A stretch of 64,000 bases of DNA from assembly GCF_003584565.2 (NCBI RefSeq), contig NZ_CP031010.1, positions 2,046,001 through 2,110,000 on the forward strand, written 5' to 3'. Source of the DNA: Alteromonas sp. RKMC-009. Its GTDB lineage: Bacteria > Pseudomonadota > Gammaproteobacteria > Enterobacterales > Alteromonadaceae. Made by a program: the position numbers and the translations under genes. This document shows positions 46,433 through 56,312 of this stretch, piece after piece (the stretch's first letter is position 1; the number at the start of each line of letters is the position of its first letter). The notes beneath the pieces are model-generated. The model made no database searches, had not been told where the DNA came from, and worked only from the letters and a program-made list of their open reading frames with translations.

Positions 46433-47516
46433 ATTACCGTCAATTATGGCAATCGCTGCAGCATCTGCGGCTTTTCTGCTCGCAGGATGCAGCGGTGAAG
46501 CGCAGGAACAGAAAGCGCCGCCGCCACCGTTGGTTCAGGTTTATGAGGTCGGTGCAGACGATCAAACAGTGGTCAGACACTTTGTTGCCAGAGTGGATGC
46601 TCTGAGTACGGTGGATTTATCTTTTCAGGTAGCCGGACGCATAAACCAGCTGGCAGACCGTCAGGGGGTTGTGGTACCGGAAGGTGAATTGCTGGCCGCT
46701 CTGGATCCGCAGGATTACGAGCTGGCCCTGAAACAATCTGAAGCCAGTTTCCGCAAGGCAAAGTCTGATTTTGAACGTGGAAAACAGCTTCAGAACGATA
46801 ATTACATCAGTCAGAGTGAATTCGATGCGCTGGAAACCGCTTATGAAAACGCGGAACTGGCAGTTGAGAATGCAGGCATCAATATCGAATATACCGAATT
46901 GCACGCGCCTTTCGATGCGCTGATCACTAACCGTCTGGTTGAAAAGTTCTCTTATGTGCAACCGAATCAGTCTGTGCTGCGGGTACAGAACATTAATTAT
47001 CTGCGGGTTCACGTGAATGTGCCTGAGCAGCTCATGCGCTACGCCGTGGAAGAAAACCCGGTGTATCAGGCGTATCTTGAAGATGAAGACGGTAATCTGA
47101 TTTCGGGTGATGACGGCAAACCGGTAACCCTAAGTTATCTGGAGCATAAAACTGAAATCAATACATCAACGCAAACCTATCAGGTGACATTTAAATTGCC
47201 CCGCCTCGAGCATCTGGACTTGCTGCCGGGTATGGTGCTGACCGCGCGTATTGTCGTGGCAAACCCCATCGGGCCGGTCGGGCTGTGGGTGCCGGTGAGT
47301 GCCGTCGATACGTCGGGCAGTGAAGACTTTGCGGTATGGCGGCTGGAAGGGGATAAAGTGGTTTATCACCCGGTAACAGTAGGTCTTATCCGTGATGATA
47401 AAGCGCAGGTAACGGCAGGGCTTGAGGCCGGTATGCGGCTGGTGGCTGCGGGCACAGACAGCCTGCAGGATGGTATGACAGTACGGGAATTTAACAAGGA
47501 GAAGCCTGTACTATGA
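46416..47516 (+). CDS. RND efflux periplasmic adaptor lipoprotein
   Basis: 366 residues. Lipoprotein signal with lipobox LLAGC (Cys25). Membrane-fusion protein layout: biotinyl-lipoyl halves (VSFQVAGRINQLADRQGVVVPEGELLAALDP), a coiled-coil hairpin (about 105-160), the second lipoyl half, beta-barrel and membrane-proximal domains. It links the RND pump to an outer-membrane channel. Translationally coupled to tetR before it and to the pump after it (4-bp overlap). Confidence 0.92.
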   Translation: MKIRIKLPSIMAIAAASAAFLLAGCSGEAQEQKAPPPPLVQVYEVGADDQTVVRHFVARVDALSTVDLSFQVAGRINQLADRQGVVVPEGELLAALDPQDYELALKQSEASFRKAKSDFERGKQLQNDNYISQSEFDALETAYENAELAVENAGINIEYTELHAPFDALITNRLVEKFSYVQPNQSVLRVQNINYLRVHVNVPEQLMRYAVEENPVYQAYLEDEDGNLISGDDGKPVTLSYLEHKTEINTSTQTYQVTFKLPRLEHLDLLPGMVLTARIVVANPIGPVGLWVPVSAVDTSGSEDFAVWRLEGDKVVYHPVTVGLIRDDKAQVTAGLEAGMRLVAAGTDSLQDGMTVREFNKEKPVL

Positions 47517-50500
47517 AAATCGCCACTTATTCAATTAAGAATCCGCTGACGGTATGGCTGCTCATGCTGATCTGCCTGATTGGCGGTGTCACCGGTGTCA
47601 TTGCCATCGGCAAGCTGGAAGATCCGGCTTTCGCGGTGAAAACCGCTATCGTTACTACCACGTATCCGGGCGCCACTGCCGAGGAAGTGGAGCTGGAAAT
47701 TACCGAACCGCTTGAATCTACTATTCAGCAGCTGGCGCAACTGGGTGATATTACCTCCCGTTCTCTGCCCGGGCAGTCTCAGATCACGGTGGAAATCCGT
47801 GACGACTTCAACAGTGACAATTTGCAACAGGCGTGGGATGAATTGCGCCGCAAGGTGTCTGCGGCAGCCATGAAATTGCCGTCAGGAGCGAACAGTCCGG
47901 TGGTGAATGATGACTTCGGCGATGTATACGGCATGTTTTACGCCGTGGTGGCTGAAGGCTTTTCAGACCGTCAGCGCCAGGAACTGGCAACACGGCTAAG
48001 ACGTGAAGTGCTCACTGTGCCGGGCGTAACACAGGCGCAACTGGCCGGGGTGCCGGAAGAAACTATTTATGTGGAAGTGACGCAGGAAAAGCTGGCCAGT
48101 CTGGGCATTTCCATGTCCAGTATTGCCAGTGTGTTTCAGACAGAAAGTGATATTGCCAATGCGGGCAGCATGCGTCTGGGCGAGCGGCGGATCCGGCTGG
48201 TTTTGCCTGCCGGTGATGATTCCGAAGAAACCATTAAAGGTTTGAAATTCGGAGTGCCCGGCACCACCGAACAACTGCACATCGGCGACATTGCCCGTGT
48301 GTACCGTGTGGAATCTGAATCGCCGTCACAGGTTGTCAGACATAACGGTCACGAAGCGTTTACCCTGGCCATTGCCGGTCGCAGTGACCGGAATATTGTA
48401 GATATAGGTCACGCGGTCGAAGCGCACCTCGACGAACTGCGTACCCACTTACCTCTTGGCGTGGATATTCTGCCGATTTATGAACAGCATATTGTGGTAG
48501 ATACAGCCATCAGCGACTTTCTGGTGAACCTGGCGGCTTCTGTTGCCATTGTTGTTGCTGTACTGTTGCTGGTCATGGGCTGGCGCGTCGGCGTTGTGGT
48601 TGGCGGTACATTGCTGCTTACGGTACTCGGTACCGTGCTTACCATGTGGATATTTGAAATTCAGATGGAGCGGATTTCCCTGGGCGCACTTATTATCGCC
48701 ATGGGGATGCTGGTGGATAACGCCATTGTTATTGCCGAGTCTATGCTGTTAAGCATGCATAAAGGTCAGGACTCGGTATCCGCCGCCGAAGATGCGGCAC
48801 AACAAACCCAGTACCCGCTGCTGGCTGCCACCGTCATCGGCATTCTTGCCTTTGCCGGTATCGGACTCTCACAGGATACCACCGGCGACTTCATGTTCTC
48901 GCTGTTCGCGGTGATCTGTATTTCATTGCTGCTCAGCTGGATCCTGGCTGTTACGGTAACGCCTTTGCTGGGGCACTATCTGTTTACTCAAAAAGAAGCT
49001 GGTGAAGATGCCGGTCATTATGACGGCGGTGGCTACCGCTTTTACAAGGGGTTACTGGGTGCAGCGTTGCGCTTTCCGCGCATTACCGTACTGGTGCTGG
49101 TTGCCACGACGGCGGTAAGCGTAATGGGTTTTGCGCTGGTGAAACAGTCCTTTTTCCCGCCGTCAAATACGCCCATTTTCTATATTAACTACACCTTGCC
49201 TCAGGGCAGCGACATCCGTGCTACTGAAGCTGACATTGCAGATATCGAAGCACTGGTGAAAGCCCGTGACGAGGTAGTAAACGTGACCAGTTTCATCGGT
49301 ATGGGCGCCAGCCGGTTTATGCTGACGTATTCACCGGACCTGCCAAATCCGTCATTTGGTCAGTTAATTGTACGCACGCATAACCGTGAAGAAATACCGC
49401 TGGTGATGAACGAATTGCGGGCACAAATACGTGAACGGCATCCTCAGGCTGATGTATTTACTCAGCGTTTGTTCTTCGGTCCGGCTACCGGTGCGAAAAT
49501 AGAGGCGCGTTTTAAAGGTAATGATTCTGCCGTGCTGCGGGAACTGGGCGCAAAAGCTGAAGCATTAATGCGTCAGGAGCCTACCATTACCGATGTGCGT
49601 CAGGACTGGCGTCAGCGCGAATTCACCATCTATCCGGTAGTGGATGAGCAGAAAGCAAAAATTGCCGGTCTGTCGCGTACTGATATTGCTGACGCAACGG
49701 AATTTGCCACGGTAGGTAAAACCGTAGGTATTTATCGTGAAGACGAACGTCAAATCCCGGTGGTGATCCGTCCACCTGTGTCAGAGCGTCAGAACATGGA
49801 CTGGCTCAGAGATCGTTTGATATGGAGTGAAGTGCAACAGGACTTTATCCCTATCACACAGGTAATTAAAGAGTTTGATGTGCAGGCACACGACGGTATT
49901 ATCAAACGCCGTAACCGTGTACGCACGCTGACCGTTCAGGCAGAACCCGCCGGCGATTACACCGCGGAGGAAGCCCGCCGGAACGTGGCAGCCGTGATTG
50001 AAAACATGCCTCTGCCGGACGGCTACAGTTTTGAGTGGGGCGGCGAGTTTGAAAGCTCCCGTGACGCGCAAAAAGCGCTGGGACAGCAGTTGCCGCTGAG
50101 TTTTCTCAGTATGATTCTGATCACCGTATTGCTGTTTAATGCGGTCAGGCAGGCATTGCTCATCTGGTTTATTGTGCCGATGGCGATTTGCGGTGTTACA
50201 GCAGGCCTGGTGTTTACCGGCATGCCATTCAGCTTCACGGCATTACTCGGGTTGTTAAGTCTGTCGGGCATGCTGATTAAAAACGCCATCGTACTGGTGG
50301 ATGAAACTGATCTGCGCCGCAAAGAGGGCGGAGCTTTGAGAGACGCGATTGTCGGTGCCAGCCTCAGTCGTGTAAGACCGGTAGTGCTTGCCGTGTTAAC
50401 CACTGTTCTCGGTATGATCCCGCTGCTGTGGGATGCATTCTTTGCAAGTATGGCTGTGACTATCATGTCCGGCCTGACCTTTGCCACGTTACTCACGCTG

Positions 50501-50557
50501 GTGGCGGTACCGGTATTGTATTCGCTGTTTTTCAGTGAGAAGGACATGGGTCACTGA
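47513..50557 (+). CDS. RND efflux transporter permease
   Basis: 1014 residues with the AcrB-like 2 x 6 helix plan and two large periplasmic loops (about 35-330 and 560-860). TM4 carries MLVDNAIVIAE, with one of the two AcrB proton-relay Asp residues replaced by Asn, as in several RND subfamilies; the TM10 Lys is present in MLIKNAIVLVDE. Likely exports drugs or toxic small molecules. No outer-membrane channel gene follows, so it must share a TolC-type channel from elsewhere. Confidence 0.93.
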   Translation: MKIATYSIKNPLTVWLLMLICLIGGVTGVIAIGKLEDPAFAVKTAIVTTTYPGATAEEVELEITEPLESTIQQLAQLGDITSRSLPGQSQITVEIRDDFNSDNLQQAWDELRRKVSAAAMKLPSGANSPVVNDDFGDVYGMFYAVVAEGFSDRQRQELATRLRREVLTVPGVTQAQLAGVPEETIYVEVTQEKLASLGISMSSIASVFQTESDIANAGSMRLGERRIRLVLPAGDDSEETIKGLKFGVPGTTEQLHIGDIARVYRVESESPSQVVRHNGHEAFTLAIAGRSDRNIVDIGHAVEAHLDELRTHLPLGVDILPIYEQHIVVDTAISDFLVNLAASVAIVVAVLLLVMGWRVGVVVGGTLLLTVLGTVLTMWIFEIQMERISLGALIIAMGMLVDNAIVIAESMLLSMHKGQDSVSAAEDAAQQTQYPLLAATVIGILAFAGIGLSQDTTGDFMFSLFAVICISLLLSWILAVTVTPLLGHYLFTQKEAGEDAGHYDGGGYRFYKGLLGAALRFPRITVLVLVATTAVSVMGFALVKQSFFPPSNTPIFYINYTLPQGSDIRATEADIADIEALVKARDEVVNVTSFIGMGASRFMLTYSPDLPNPSFGQLIVRTHNREEIPLVMNELRAQIRERHPQADVFTQRLFFGPATGAKIEARFKGNDSAVLRELGAKAEALMRQEPTITDVRQDWRQREFTIYPVVDEQKAKIAGLSRTDIADATEFATVGKTVGIYREDERQIPVVIRPPVSERQNMDWLRDRLIWSEVQQDFIPITQVIKEFDVQAHDGIIKRRNRVRTLTVQAEPAGDYTAEEARRNVAAVIENMPLPDGYSFEWGGEFESSRDAQKALGQQLPLSFLSMILITVLLFNAVRQALLIWFIVPMAICGVTAGLVFTGMPFSFTALLGLLSLSGMLIKNAIVLVDETDLRRKEGGALRDAIVGASLSRVRPVVLAVLTTVLGMIPLLWDAFFASMAVTIMSGLTFATLLTLVAVPVLYSLFFSEKDMGH

Positions 50558-50595
50558 TTACGACTTATTTGTGTGTGAGTGTCATATCCCTTCGT

Positions 50596-50625
50596 ACCGG
50601 CGCATATTTTGCGCCGGTGCTTTTT
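50596..50625 (+). terminator. Efflux operon terminator
   Basis: Stem ACCGGCGCA/TGCGCCGGT (50596-50618) with a TATTT loop, then GCTTTTT. Confidence 0.9.
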
Positions 50626-50667
50626 CTGCTCCGTTAATCACGGCGTATACTGCGCTGCAGTTTTCGT

Positions 50668-50689
50668 GATATTAATGATAATGAATATC
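50668..50689 (+). promoter_or_regulatory. Candidate Fur box
   Basis: ATTAATGATAATGAATATC (50671-50689) matches the 19-bp Fur consensus at 15 of 19 positions and sits in a near-palindrome starting GATATT and ending AATATC. About 100 bp upstream of the PepSY operon start. Confidence 0.6.
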
Positions 50690-50784
50690 TTTTACATTTC
50701 TTAAGGGTGTTTGTACTATTAGCGTTTAAATGACTAGTGCACAGGACAAATGCACAAACCTGCCTTCAGGTCAATCCGGACGTT

Positions 50785-51342
50785 ATGACAAATATCATTC
50801 TTTCCTGCGGGATCAGTGCCTTATCACTGGTTCTGCTTTATGTAAGCTGGCAGAAGCAACATCGTGTCTGGCTGTGGTTTTCTTTGCTCGCTTTCGCGGG
50901 ATCTTTTTTCATGTGGAGCAGGGCAACCGGCTGGGAGACAGGCAGTGTGTTCGCCCTTTGTCTGCCTGCTATCGGAGTGTGGCCGTTGATTTTAGCAAAC
51001 CGGCAAACGCTGCCGTCACCTAAAAATCAGCCGGCACCCAAACCGTTGAGTTTTGTCAGACGGGAGGTGTTGCAACATGCCGGTCATTATCTGGTGATCC
51101 TGATCGTGCTGTTAGTCGTCAGTTTACTGTCCAGTCTCGCTGTCAGTCTGGCGCTGCCCATGAAAGAAACAGGACAACTGGCTACCTGTATTGTGTTGTT
51201 GCCGGTTATCTGGGGCCTGCTGGGATATCACTACTTTGCCGTTGCATCAAAACCAAAAGCCCTTGCGCTATACACAGTACTGGGCGCTCTCAGCGCAGCG
51301 TATCTTCTTTTCATTCCGGCATTTCAGGCAGTATCAGTATGA
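50785..51342 (+). CDS. Membrane protein of iron-linked PepSY operon
   Basis: 185 residues from ATG 50785 (GGA seven bases upstream); a start at 50737 would add a tail without a membrane role. About five hydrophobic helices (near 4-22, 30-48, 52-70, 95-120, 130-175). No family I can name with certainty; similar small membrane proteins precede PepSY proteins in Fur-regulated iron-uptake operons. The stop overlaps the PepSY start (ATGA). Confidence 0.7.
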   Translation: MTNIILSCGISALSLVLLYVSWQKQHRVWLWFSLLAFAGSFFMWSRATGWETGSVFALCLPAIGVWPLILANRQTLPSPKNQPAPKPLSFVRREVLQHAGHYLVILIVLLVVSLLSSLAVSLALPMKETGQLATCIVLLPVIWGLLGYHYFAVASKPKALALYTVLGALSAAYLLFIPAFQAVSV

Positions 51343-52748
51343 ATAAAAAAACAAAACAAGCTGCATTAAATGCCCACAGCTGGGTGGGTGTGTTTTTAAG
51401 TGCATTGCTGTTTCTTGTGTGCTGGTCCGGTACGCTGGCTGTGTTTCATCAGGAATTTGAACGCTGGGAGCAACCGGGTGTTACGGAACTGGGAACGGTA
51501 TCAGGAGACGTTATTGATACCGCCATGGCCAATTTCCTTGCTGAACATAAAGAAGAAACTCATCATCTTTTCGTCGTTTTGCCAACCTCGAATATTCCGA
51601 GGCTTGTGGTTGAAAACGATCACACCGCCTGGTTTGCCGGTGAATCCGGTGAACTGCTGGAAGAGGAATCCGTGTCCTTTACCAAAATGCTGGTGGATTT
51701 GCACCTGTATCTGAATTTGCCGGCAAGCTGGGGCATGATTCTGGTGAGCGCGCTGGGTGCCATTATCGTCACGTTAGTGATAACCGGTATTGTGGCGCAT
51801 AAACGCATCAAAAAAGATGCCTTCCGCTTACGACAGGGCGGAAACGGCCAGCAGTATCAAATTGATTTACATAACCGTTTCGGGTTGTGGGCATCACCGT
51901 TTCATCTGATCATTGGTATCACCGGTGCGTACTTTGGTCTGGCGGGTCTTGTGCTGGTGCTGGTCGCCCAATTGTATTTTGGCGGTGACCGTGATGCGGT
52001 GATGGAAAAGATTTTTACACCTGACCCTGAATTGTCGCAGCCTGTTTCGACTCCGCAAATCGGTAAAGCGGTAGAACAGATGGCTACCATTGCCCCTGAT
52101 AATCAGCTGATTTTCCTCACCGTGCATGAAGTGAATACACCGGAGCAGTTCATCGAAATTTATGCCAGAGTGCCCGGTAAAATGATTTACTCAGAGAATT
52201 ACCGGTTTGACAGTGCGGGGAATTATCTCGGTACAGCCGGCTATGCAGACGGGCACTGGGGCAAGCAGGTGGTTTACGCCATGTACCGTTTGCACTTCGG
52301 TGATTTTGCCGGTATTCCCTCTAAGCTGTTGTATTTCGTCCTTGGCATTATGCTTACCGTGTTGTGCATTTCCGGTATGGAAATCTGGTTGGCGAAGAAG
52401 GCTAATCCTCCGCTGGCTACCCGTTTGTGGCATTGTGTGGTGTGGGGAAGCGTGTCTGCTCTGGCGCTTACTGCGCTGGTTGATATGTTTGCTGCCATTC
52501 CCCTTATCCCGGTTTTCTGGATAGTGATGGCCCTCAACGTCATTCTTACGGTGGCGGTTAAAACGCTGGATAAATCCGCCTGGCTGGGAATATCGGCGCT
52601 GTCAGTGTTAGTGATGCTGTTCGCTTATGTCATCTGTCACGGCGGGGATGCCATGTCATTGCCGGCATTGCAACTGAACATACCTATGCTCGCTTATGTT
52701 AGCTGGGCATTACTCAGGTGTAAACAGTTAAGGGCGGGAACGAACTGA
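51339..52748 (+). CDS. PepSY-associated transmembrane protein
   Basis: 469 residues. N-terminal helix after HSWVGVFLSALLFLVCWSGTLAVF, a PepSY-type periplasmic loop (about 40-120), the paired helix HLYLNLP...LVTLVITGIVAHKRI, then a second loop and C-terminal helices (about 330-465). This family reduces or handles Fe(III)-siderophore or haem at the inner membrane; the Fur box upstream supports an iron role. Terminator at its end. Confidence 0.85.
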   Translation: MNKKTKQAALNAHSWVGVFLSALLFLVCWSGTLAVFHQEFERWEQPGVTELGTVSGDVIDTAMANFLAEHKEETHHLFVVLPTSNIPRLVVENDHTAWFAGESGELLEEESVSFTKMLVDLHLYLNLPASWGMILVSALGAIIVTLVITGIVAHKRIKKDAFRLRQGGNGQQYQIDLHNRFGLWASPFHLIIGITGAYFGLAGLVLVLVAQLYFGGDRDAVMEKIFTPDPELSQPVSTPQIGKAVEQMATIAPDNQLIFLTVHEVNTPEQFIEIYARVPGKMIYSENYRFDSAGNYLGTAGYADGHWGKQVVYAMYRLHFGDFAGIPSKLLYFVLGIMLTVLCISGMEIWLAKKANPPLATRLWHCVVWGSVSALALTALVDMFAAIPLIPVFWIVMALNVILTVAVKTLDKSAWLGISALSVLVMLFAYVICHGGDAMSLPALQLNIPMLAYVSWALLRCKQLRAGTN

Positions 52749-52777
52749 AACAGGAGGCTGATGCCTCCTGTTTTTTT
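52746..52777 (+). terminator. PepSY operon terminator
   Basis: Stem CAGGAGGC/GCCTCCTG (52751-52770) with a TGAT loop and seven T. Confidence 0.9.
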
Positions 52778-52783
52778 ATGCTT

Positions 52784-54985
52784 TTAGCGGGCTCTTTGCT
52801 GACGCTGTCCGGGTTTCCCTTTTGCGCCGTTTCTCCCTTTACCAGAGGCATTTTTTTCGCGGAAGCCTTTAGGCGGTAAACCGGTGTGCTTCGTTAAAGC
52901 CCGTTCACCCCGTTTGCCTTTTTGTGCCTTCTGGCGTTTCTCGCCGGCGGTTTCCGGCGGAACCAGATGCTGAGGGCCACGACCTATCAGATCTTCACGT
53001 CCCATTTTTTTCAGTGCTTCGCGGATTTGCGCAAAGTTTTTCGGATCATGATAACGCAGCATCGCCTTGTGCAGACGGCGGTGAATTTCACCTTTCGCCG
53101 AAGGTACCTGTTCGCTGTCTTTATTGACCTTACGCAGCGAATTCACCCCGGTGTGATACATCGTGGTGGCTGTCGCCATAGGCGACGGATAGAAATTCTG
53201 TACCTGATCCAGTTTAAAGCGGTTTTCTTTCAGCCAGATTGCCAGGTTCAGCATATCTTCATCCGTTGTGCCCGGGTGAGAGGCGATAAAGTAAGGGATC
53301 AGATATTGTTTCTTACCGGCTTCGGCAGAATACTTATCAAATAATTCTTTAAACCGGTAATAACTGCCCATACCGGGTTTCATCATCTTGCTGAGTGGCC
53401 CTTCTTCGGTATGCTCCGGCGCAATTTTCAGATAGCCACCGGTATGATGAAGTGCCAGTTCTTTTACGTATTCAGGGTCTTCTACCGCCAGGTCGTAACG
53501 CACGCCGGACGCAATCAGTACCTTTTTGATGCCGGGTAATTCCCGTGCACGGCGATACAAGTCGATAGTTGGCTTATGGTCGGTATCCATATGTGCACAG
53601 ATAGACGGGTACACACAGGATGGACGGCGACAGGTAGCTTCCGCTTTGGCACTCTTACACCGCAGGCGGTACATATTTGCCGTCGGGCCACCGAGATCAG
53701 AAATGACACCGGTAAAGCCCGGCACCTTATCGCGGATCTCTTCTATTTCACGAATGATTGAATCTTCAGAACGGCTCTGAATGATGCGGCCTTCGTGTTC
53801 TGTAATCGAACAGAAGGTACAACCGCCGTAACAGCCACGCATGATATTAATGGAAAAACGAATCATGTCGTAAGCCGGTATTTTTGCATCACCGTAAACC
53901 GGGTGGGGGATACGCTGGTACGACAAATCGAATACCGCGTCCATTTCATCGGTTTCCAGCGGCATGGCCGGGGGATTAATCCAGATATGGCGGTCGCCAT
54001 GGCGTTGCATTAACGCACGGGCACAGCCAGGGTTGACTTCCTGATGCAGAATACGGGATGTATGGGCATAAAGTGCTTTGTTGTCTTTCACCACTTCATA
54101 AGCAGGCAGTTTGACATACACGTGTTCCCAGGGCTTGCGGCGTTCAACCGGCTGGATAACAACCCCTTTCGCTTCCGGTGCTTCAGAGGACGTTGTGTCT
54201 TCTTTATCACATTCCGGCAATTCCTGATAAGGCGAGGGGATCGGGTCTATTTTGCCCGGGCGATCCAAAGACGTTGAGTCGACACCTTGCCATTCCGGCA
54301 ATGCCTCTTTTACGATAATCGCTGTACCGCGTACATCACGGATATCAGCAATGTCTTCACCGGAGGCCAGTCTATGGGTCACTTCAACCAGCGGGCGCTC
54401 GGCATTACCGAAAAATAACATGTCAGCTTTACTGTCAAACAGTACGGAACGTCTAACTTTCTCTGACCAGTAATCGTAGTGTGCAATCCGGCGAAGGCTG
54501 GCTTCAATACCGCCCACAATAACCGGTACGCCTTTAAAGGCTTCACGGCAGCGCTGGGAATACACGGTTACCGCACGATCAGGCCGTTTGCCGCCCACAT
54601 TGCCGGGGGTATAGGCATCGTCATGGCGAATTTTTTTATCCGCGGTATAACGGTTGATCATAGAATCCATATTACCGGCGGTCACACCGAAATACAGATT
54701 AGGTTTCCCCAGTTTCATGAAGTCGTCTTTGCTGGTCCAGTCGGGCTGGGCAATAATGCCCACGCGGAAACCGTGGGCTTCCAGTACCCGACCGATCACT
54801 GCCATACCAAAACTGGGGTGATCCACGTACGCATCACCGGTGACCAGAATCACATCACAGCTGTCCCAGCCGAGCTCGTCCATCTCTTCCTTTGACATGG
54901 GTAAAAATGGCGCTGTACCGTAGCAATGAGCCCAGTACTTCGGATAGGAAAACAGGCCGCGGTCAGCCTTGATGGTAGCTTGCAT
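52784..54985 (-). CDS. YgiQ family radical SAM protein
   Basis: 733 residues from ATG 54985, where the conserved [23 protein letters not shown] begins; an in-frame start at 55060 adds an unconserved extension. B12-binding-like N-terminal part, then the radical SAM core with the cluster motif [18 protein letters not shown]-terminal Lys/Arg-rich tail. Cellular role unknown in E. coli YgiQ; probably a modifying or rearranging enzyme. Confidence 0.92.
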   Translation of the reverse strand: MQATIKADRGLFSYPKYWAHCYGTAPFLPMSKEEMDELGWDSCDVILVTGDAYVDHPSFGMAVIGRVLEAHGFRVGIIAQPDWTSKDDFMKLGKPNLYFGVTAGNMDSMINRYTADKKIRHDDAYTPGNVGGKRPDRAVTVYSQRCREAFKGVPVIVGGIEASLRRIAHYDYWSEKVRRSVLFDSKADMLFFGNAERPLVEVTHRLASGEDIADIRDVRGTAIIVKEALPEWQGVDSTSLDRPGKIDPIPSPYQELPECDKEDTTSSEAPEAKGVVIQPVERRKPWEHVYVKLPAYEVVKDNKALYAHTSRILHQEVNPGCARALMQRHGDRHIWINPPAMPLETDEMDAVFDLSYQRIPHPVYGDAKIPAYDMIRFSINIMRGCYGGCTFCSITEHEGRIIQSRSEDSIIREIEEIRDKVPGFTGVISDLGGPTANMYRLRCKSAKAEATCRRPSCVYPSICAHMDTDHKPTIDLYRRARELPGIKKVLIASGVRYDLAVEDPEYVKELALHHTGGYLKIAPEHTEEGPLSKMMKPGMGSYYRFKELFDKYSAEAGKKQYLIPYFIASHPGTTDEDMLNLAIWLKENRFKLDQVQNFYPSPMATATTMYHTGVNSLRKVNKDSEQVPSAKGEIHRRLHKAMLRYHDPKNFAQIREALKKMGREDLIGRGPQHLVPPETAGEKRQKAQKGKRGERALTKHTGLPPKGFREKNASGKGRNGAKGKPGQRQQRAR

Positions 54986-55057
54986 GACAATAAACCGGAA
55001 AGAACGACGTAAAGGCGTAATTATATCAGTTACCCGCGGGGTGACGATAGTTAAATA

Positions 55058-55088
55058 CAAAAAAGCGTGCCCGGTCCGGCACGCTTTT
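55058..55088 (-). terminator. Intrinsic terminator of the proline-rich gene
   Basis: Eleven-base-pair stem AAAAGCGTGCC/GGCACGCTTTT (55061-55088). On the minus strand T runs continue to 55059. Confidence 0.88.
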
Positions 55089-55145
55089 GCCGTGTTTCAA
55101 CCCCGGGTTGCCACACGGCAGACCACATCGTTGCCTGCAGGCGGC

Positions 55146-55607
55146 TCAGGCGGTGGTATTAATGCCAATGCTGGAAGTGAGTCTGTCCATCAGAGATGCG
55201 GACGCAGAACCCAGTTGTTCATTGCTGGCATAGGTTTGTGTCTGGCTGTTACCCGGCGGTGGTGGTGGCATATCAGTAGCTGCTGACTGTCTGGCAGACT
55301 GCTGATCGTGTTTCTGCTGAAAAAAGCTTTCCAGATTGATGCCGTTCTCTTCGGCAAAAGCCTGCATGGTGGCCGGCGCGTTGGCGGCAAGGCTTTGCGC
55401 ATCAAATTCGCCGGACGCTTCCATATCCATTATGCTCTGCATAAAGGCTTTTACATCTTCATCACTGCCTGATTCCGCCATGTATTCTGATAATGCATCC
55501 TGCTGAGGTGGCGGTGGCGGCGGGCTCTGGTTTTTAATTCCGTTAACGTTACTGGTGCCGGTCAGTGCGCCGGTTTGCATGGCACTGTTTAGTTGAGAGA
55601 TTTCCAT
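55146..55607 (-). CDS. Small proline-rich acidic protein, unknown function
   Basis: 153 residues, ATG with AGGAG eight bases upstream. Two proline runs (PPPPPP near 30-35 and PPPPP near 115), Gln/Ser-rich linkers and an acidic helical middle (DALSEYMAESGSDEDVKAFMQSIMDMEASGEF). No signal peptide or membrane segment. Proline runs of this length usually need EF-P. No family recognised; it stands alone between terminators. Confidence 0.65.
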   Translation of the reverse strand: MEISQLNSAMQTGALTGTSNVNGIKNQSPPPPPPQQDALSEYMAESGSDEDVKAFMQSIMDMEASGEFDAQSLAANAPATMQAFAEENGINLESFFQQKHDQQSARQSAATDMPPPPPGNSQTQTYASNEQLGSASASLMDRLTSSIGINTTA

Positions 55608-55772
55608 TAGGTTGCTCCTGTGGTCGATGCCCGAATTGGCATGATGTTAAAATAGCAACCTGTATTCCGGTGTGTGTCAGTATTGTGTAAAGGTGGGTAA
55701 AGCAGGCGTTGTCCACGAAATCAGATGCTGTGATAAACTGCATTTTTAAAGAAAGCGTTTTCAGGAGACATT

Positions 55773-56258
55773 GTGGCTTACTGGCTGTTTAAATCAGAAC
55801 CGGATGCATTTGGTATTGACGATCTTGCTGCCCGTCCGGATAAAACTGAGCCCTGGGACGGGGTCAGAAACTATCAGGCAAGAAATTTCATGCGCGATGA
55901 GGTGAAAGCCGGGGATTTACTGTTTTTCTATCACTCAAGCTGCAAGGACGTTGGCATTGCCGGTGTTGCAGAAATTTCCCGTGATGCCTATCCCGATGCG
56001 AGTCAGTTCGATCCCGAAAGCAAATATTACGATCCTAAATCAGACCGCGATAATCCCCGCTGGTTTTGCGTGGATGTGACGTTTAAAGAGAAGTTTGCTT
56101 CGGTGCTTCCGCTGGCCACAATTAAAGCCATGCCGGAAATAGAGCAACTGGGCGTGGTTAAAAAAGGGCACCGTTTGTCGGTGATGCCCGTTGTACCGGA
56201 TGAATGGGACGCACTGTATGTAAAGGCAAAAGCCCCCGTAAATAAAAGCTTGCGCTGA
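55773..56258 (+). CDS. EVE domain protein
   Basis: 161 residues, GTG start with AGGAGA six bases before. EVE/PUA-like fold: MAYWLFKSEPDAFGIDDL, EPWDGVRNYQARNFMRD, DLLFFYHS and NPRWFCVDV. The fold binds modified nucleotides in DNA or RNA (relative of YTH/ASCH). The role in bacteria is not settled; often linked to modified-base recognition. Confidence 0.9.
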   Translation: MAYWLFKSEPDAFGIDDLAARPDKTEPWDGVRNYQARNFMRDEVKAGDLLFFYHSSCKDVGIAGVAEISRDAYPDASQFDPESKYYDPKSDRDNPRWFCVDVTFKEKFASVLPLATIKAMPEIEQLGVVKKGHRLSVMPVVPDEWDALYVKAKAPVNKSLR

Positions 56259-56278
56259 TAAACTGCGCAGAGCAAGCT

Positions 56279-56310
56279 CAGGCCCGGTGTCAAAAACCGG
56301 GCCTGTCTTA
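56279..56310. terminator. Hairpin between convergent EVE and amidohydrolase genes
   Basis: Ten-base-pair stem CAGGCCCGGT/ACCGGGCCTG (56279-56305) between the stops. The T tract is weak (TCTT), so termination is likely but not certain. Confidence 0.6.
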
Positions 56311-56312
56311 CG

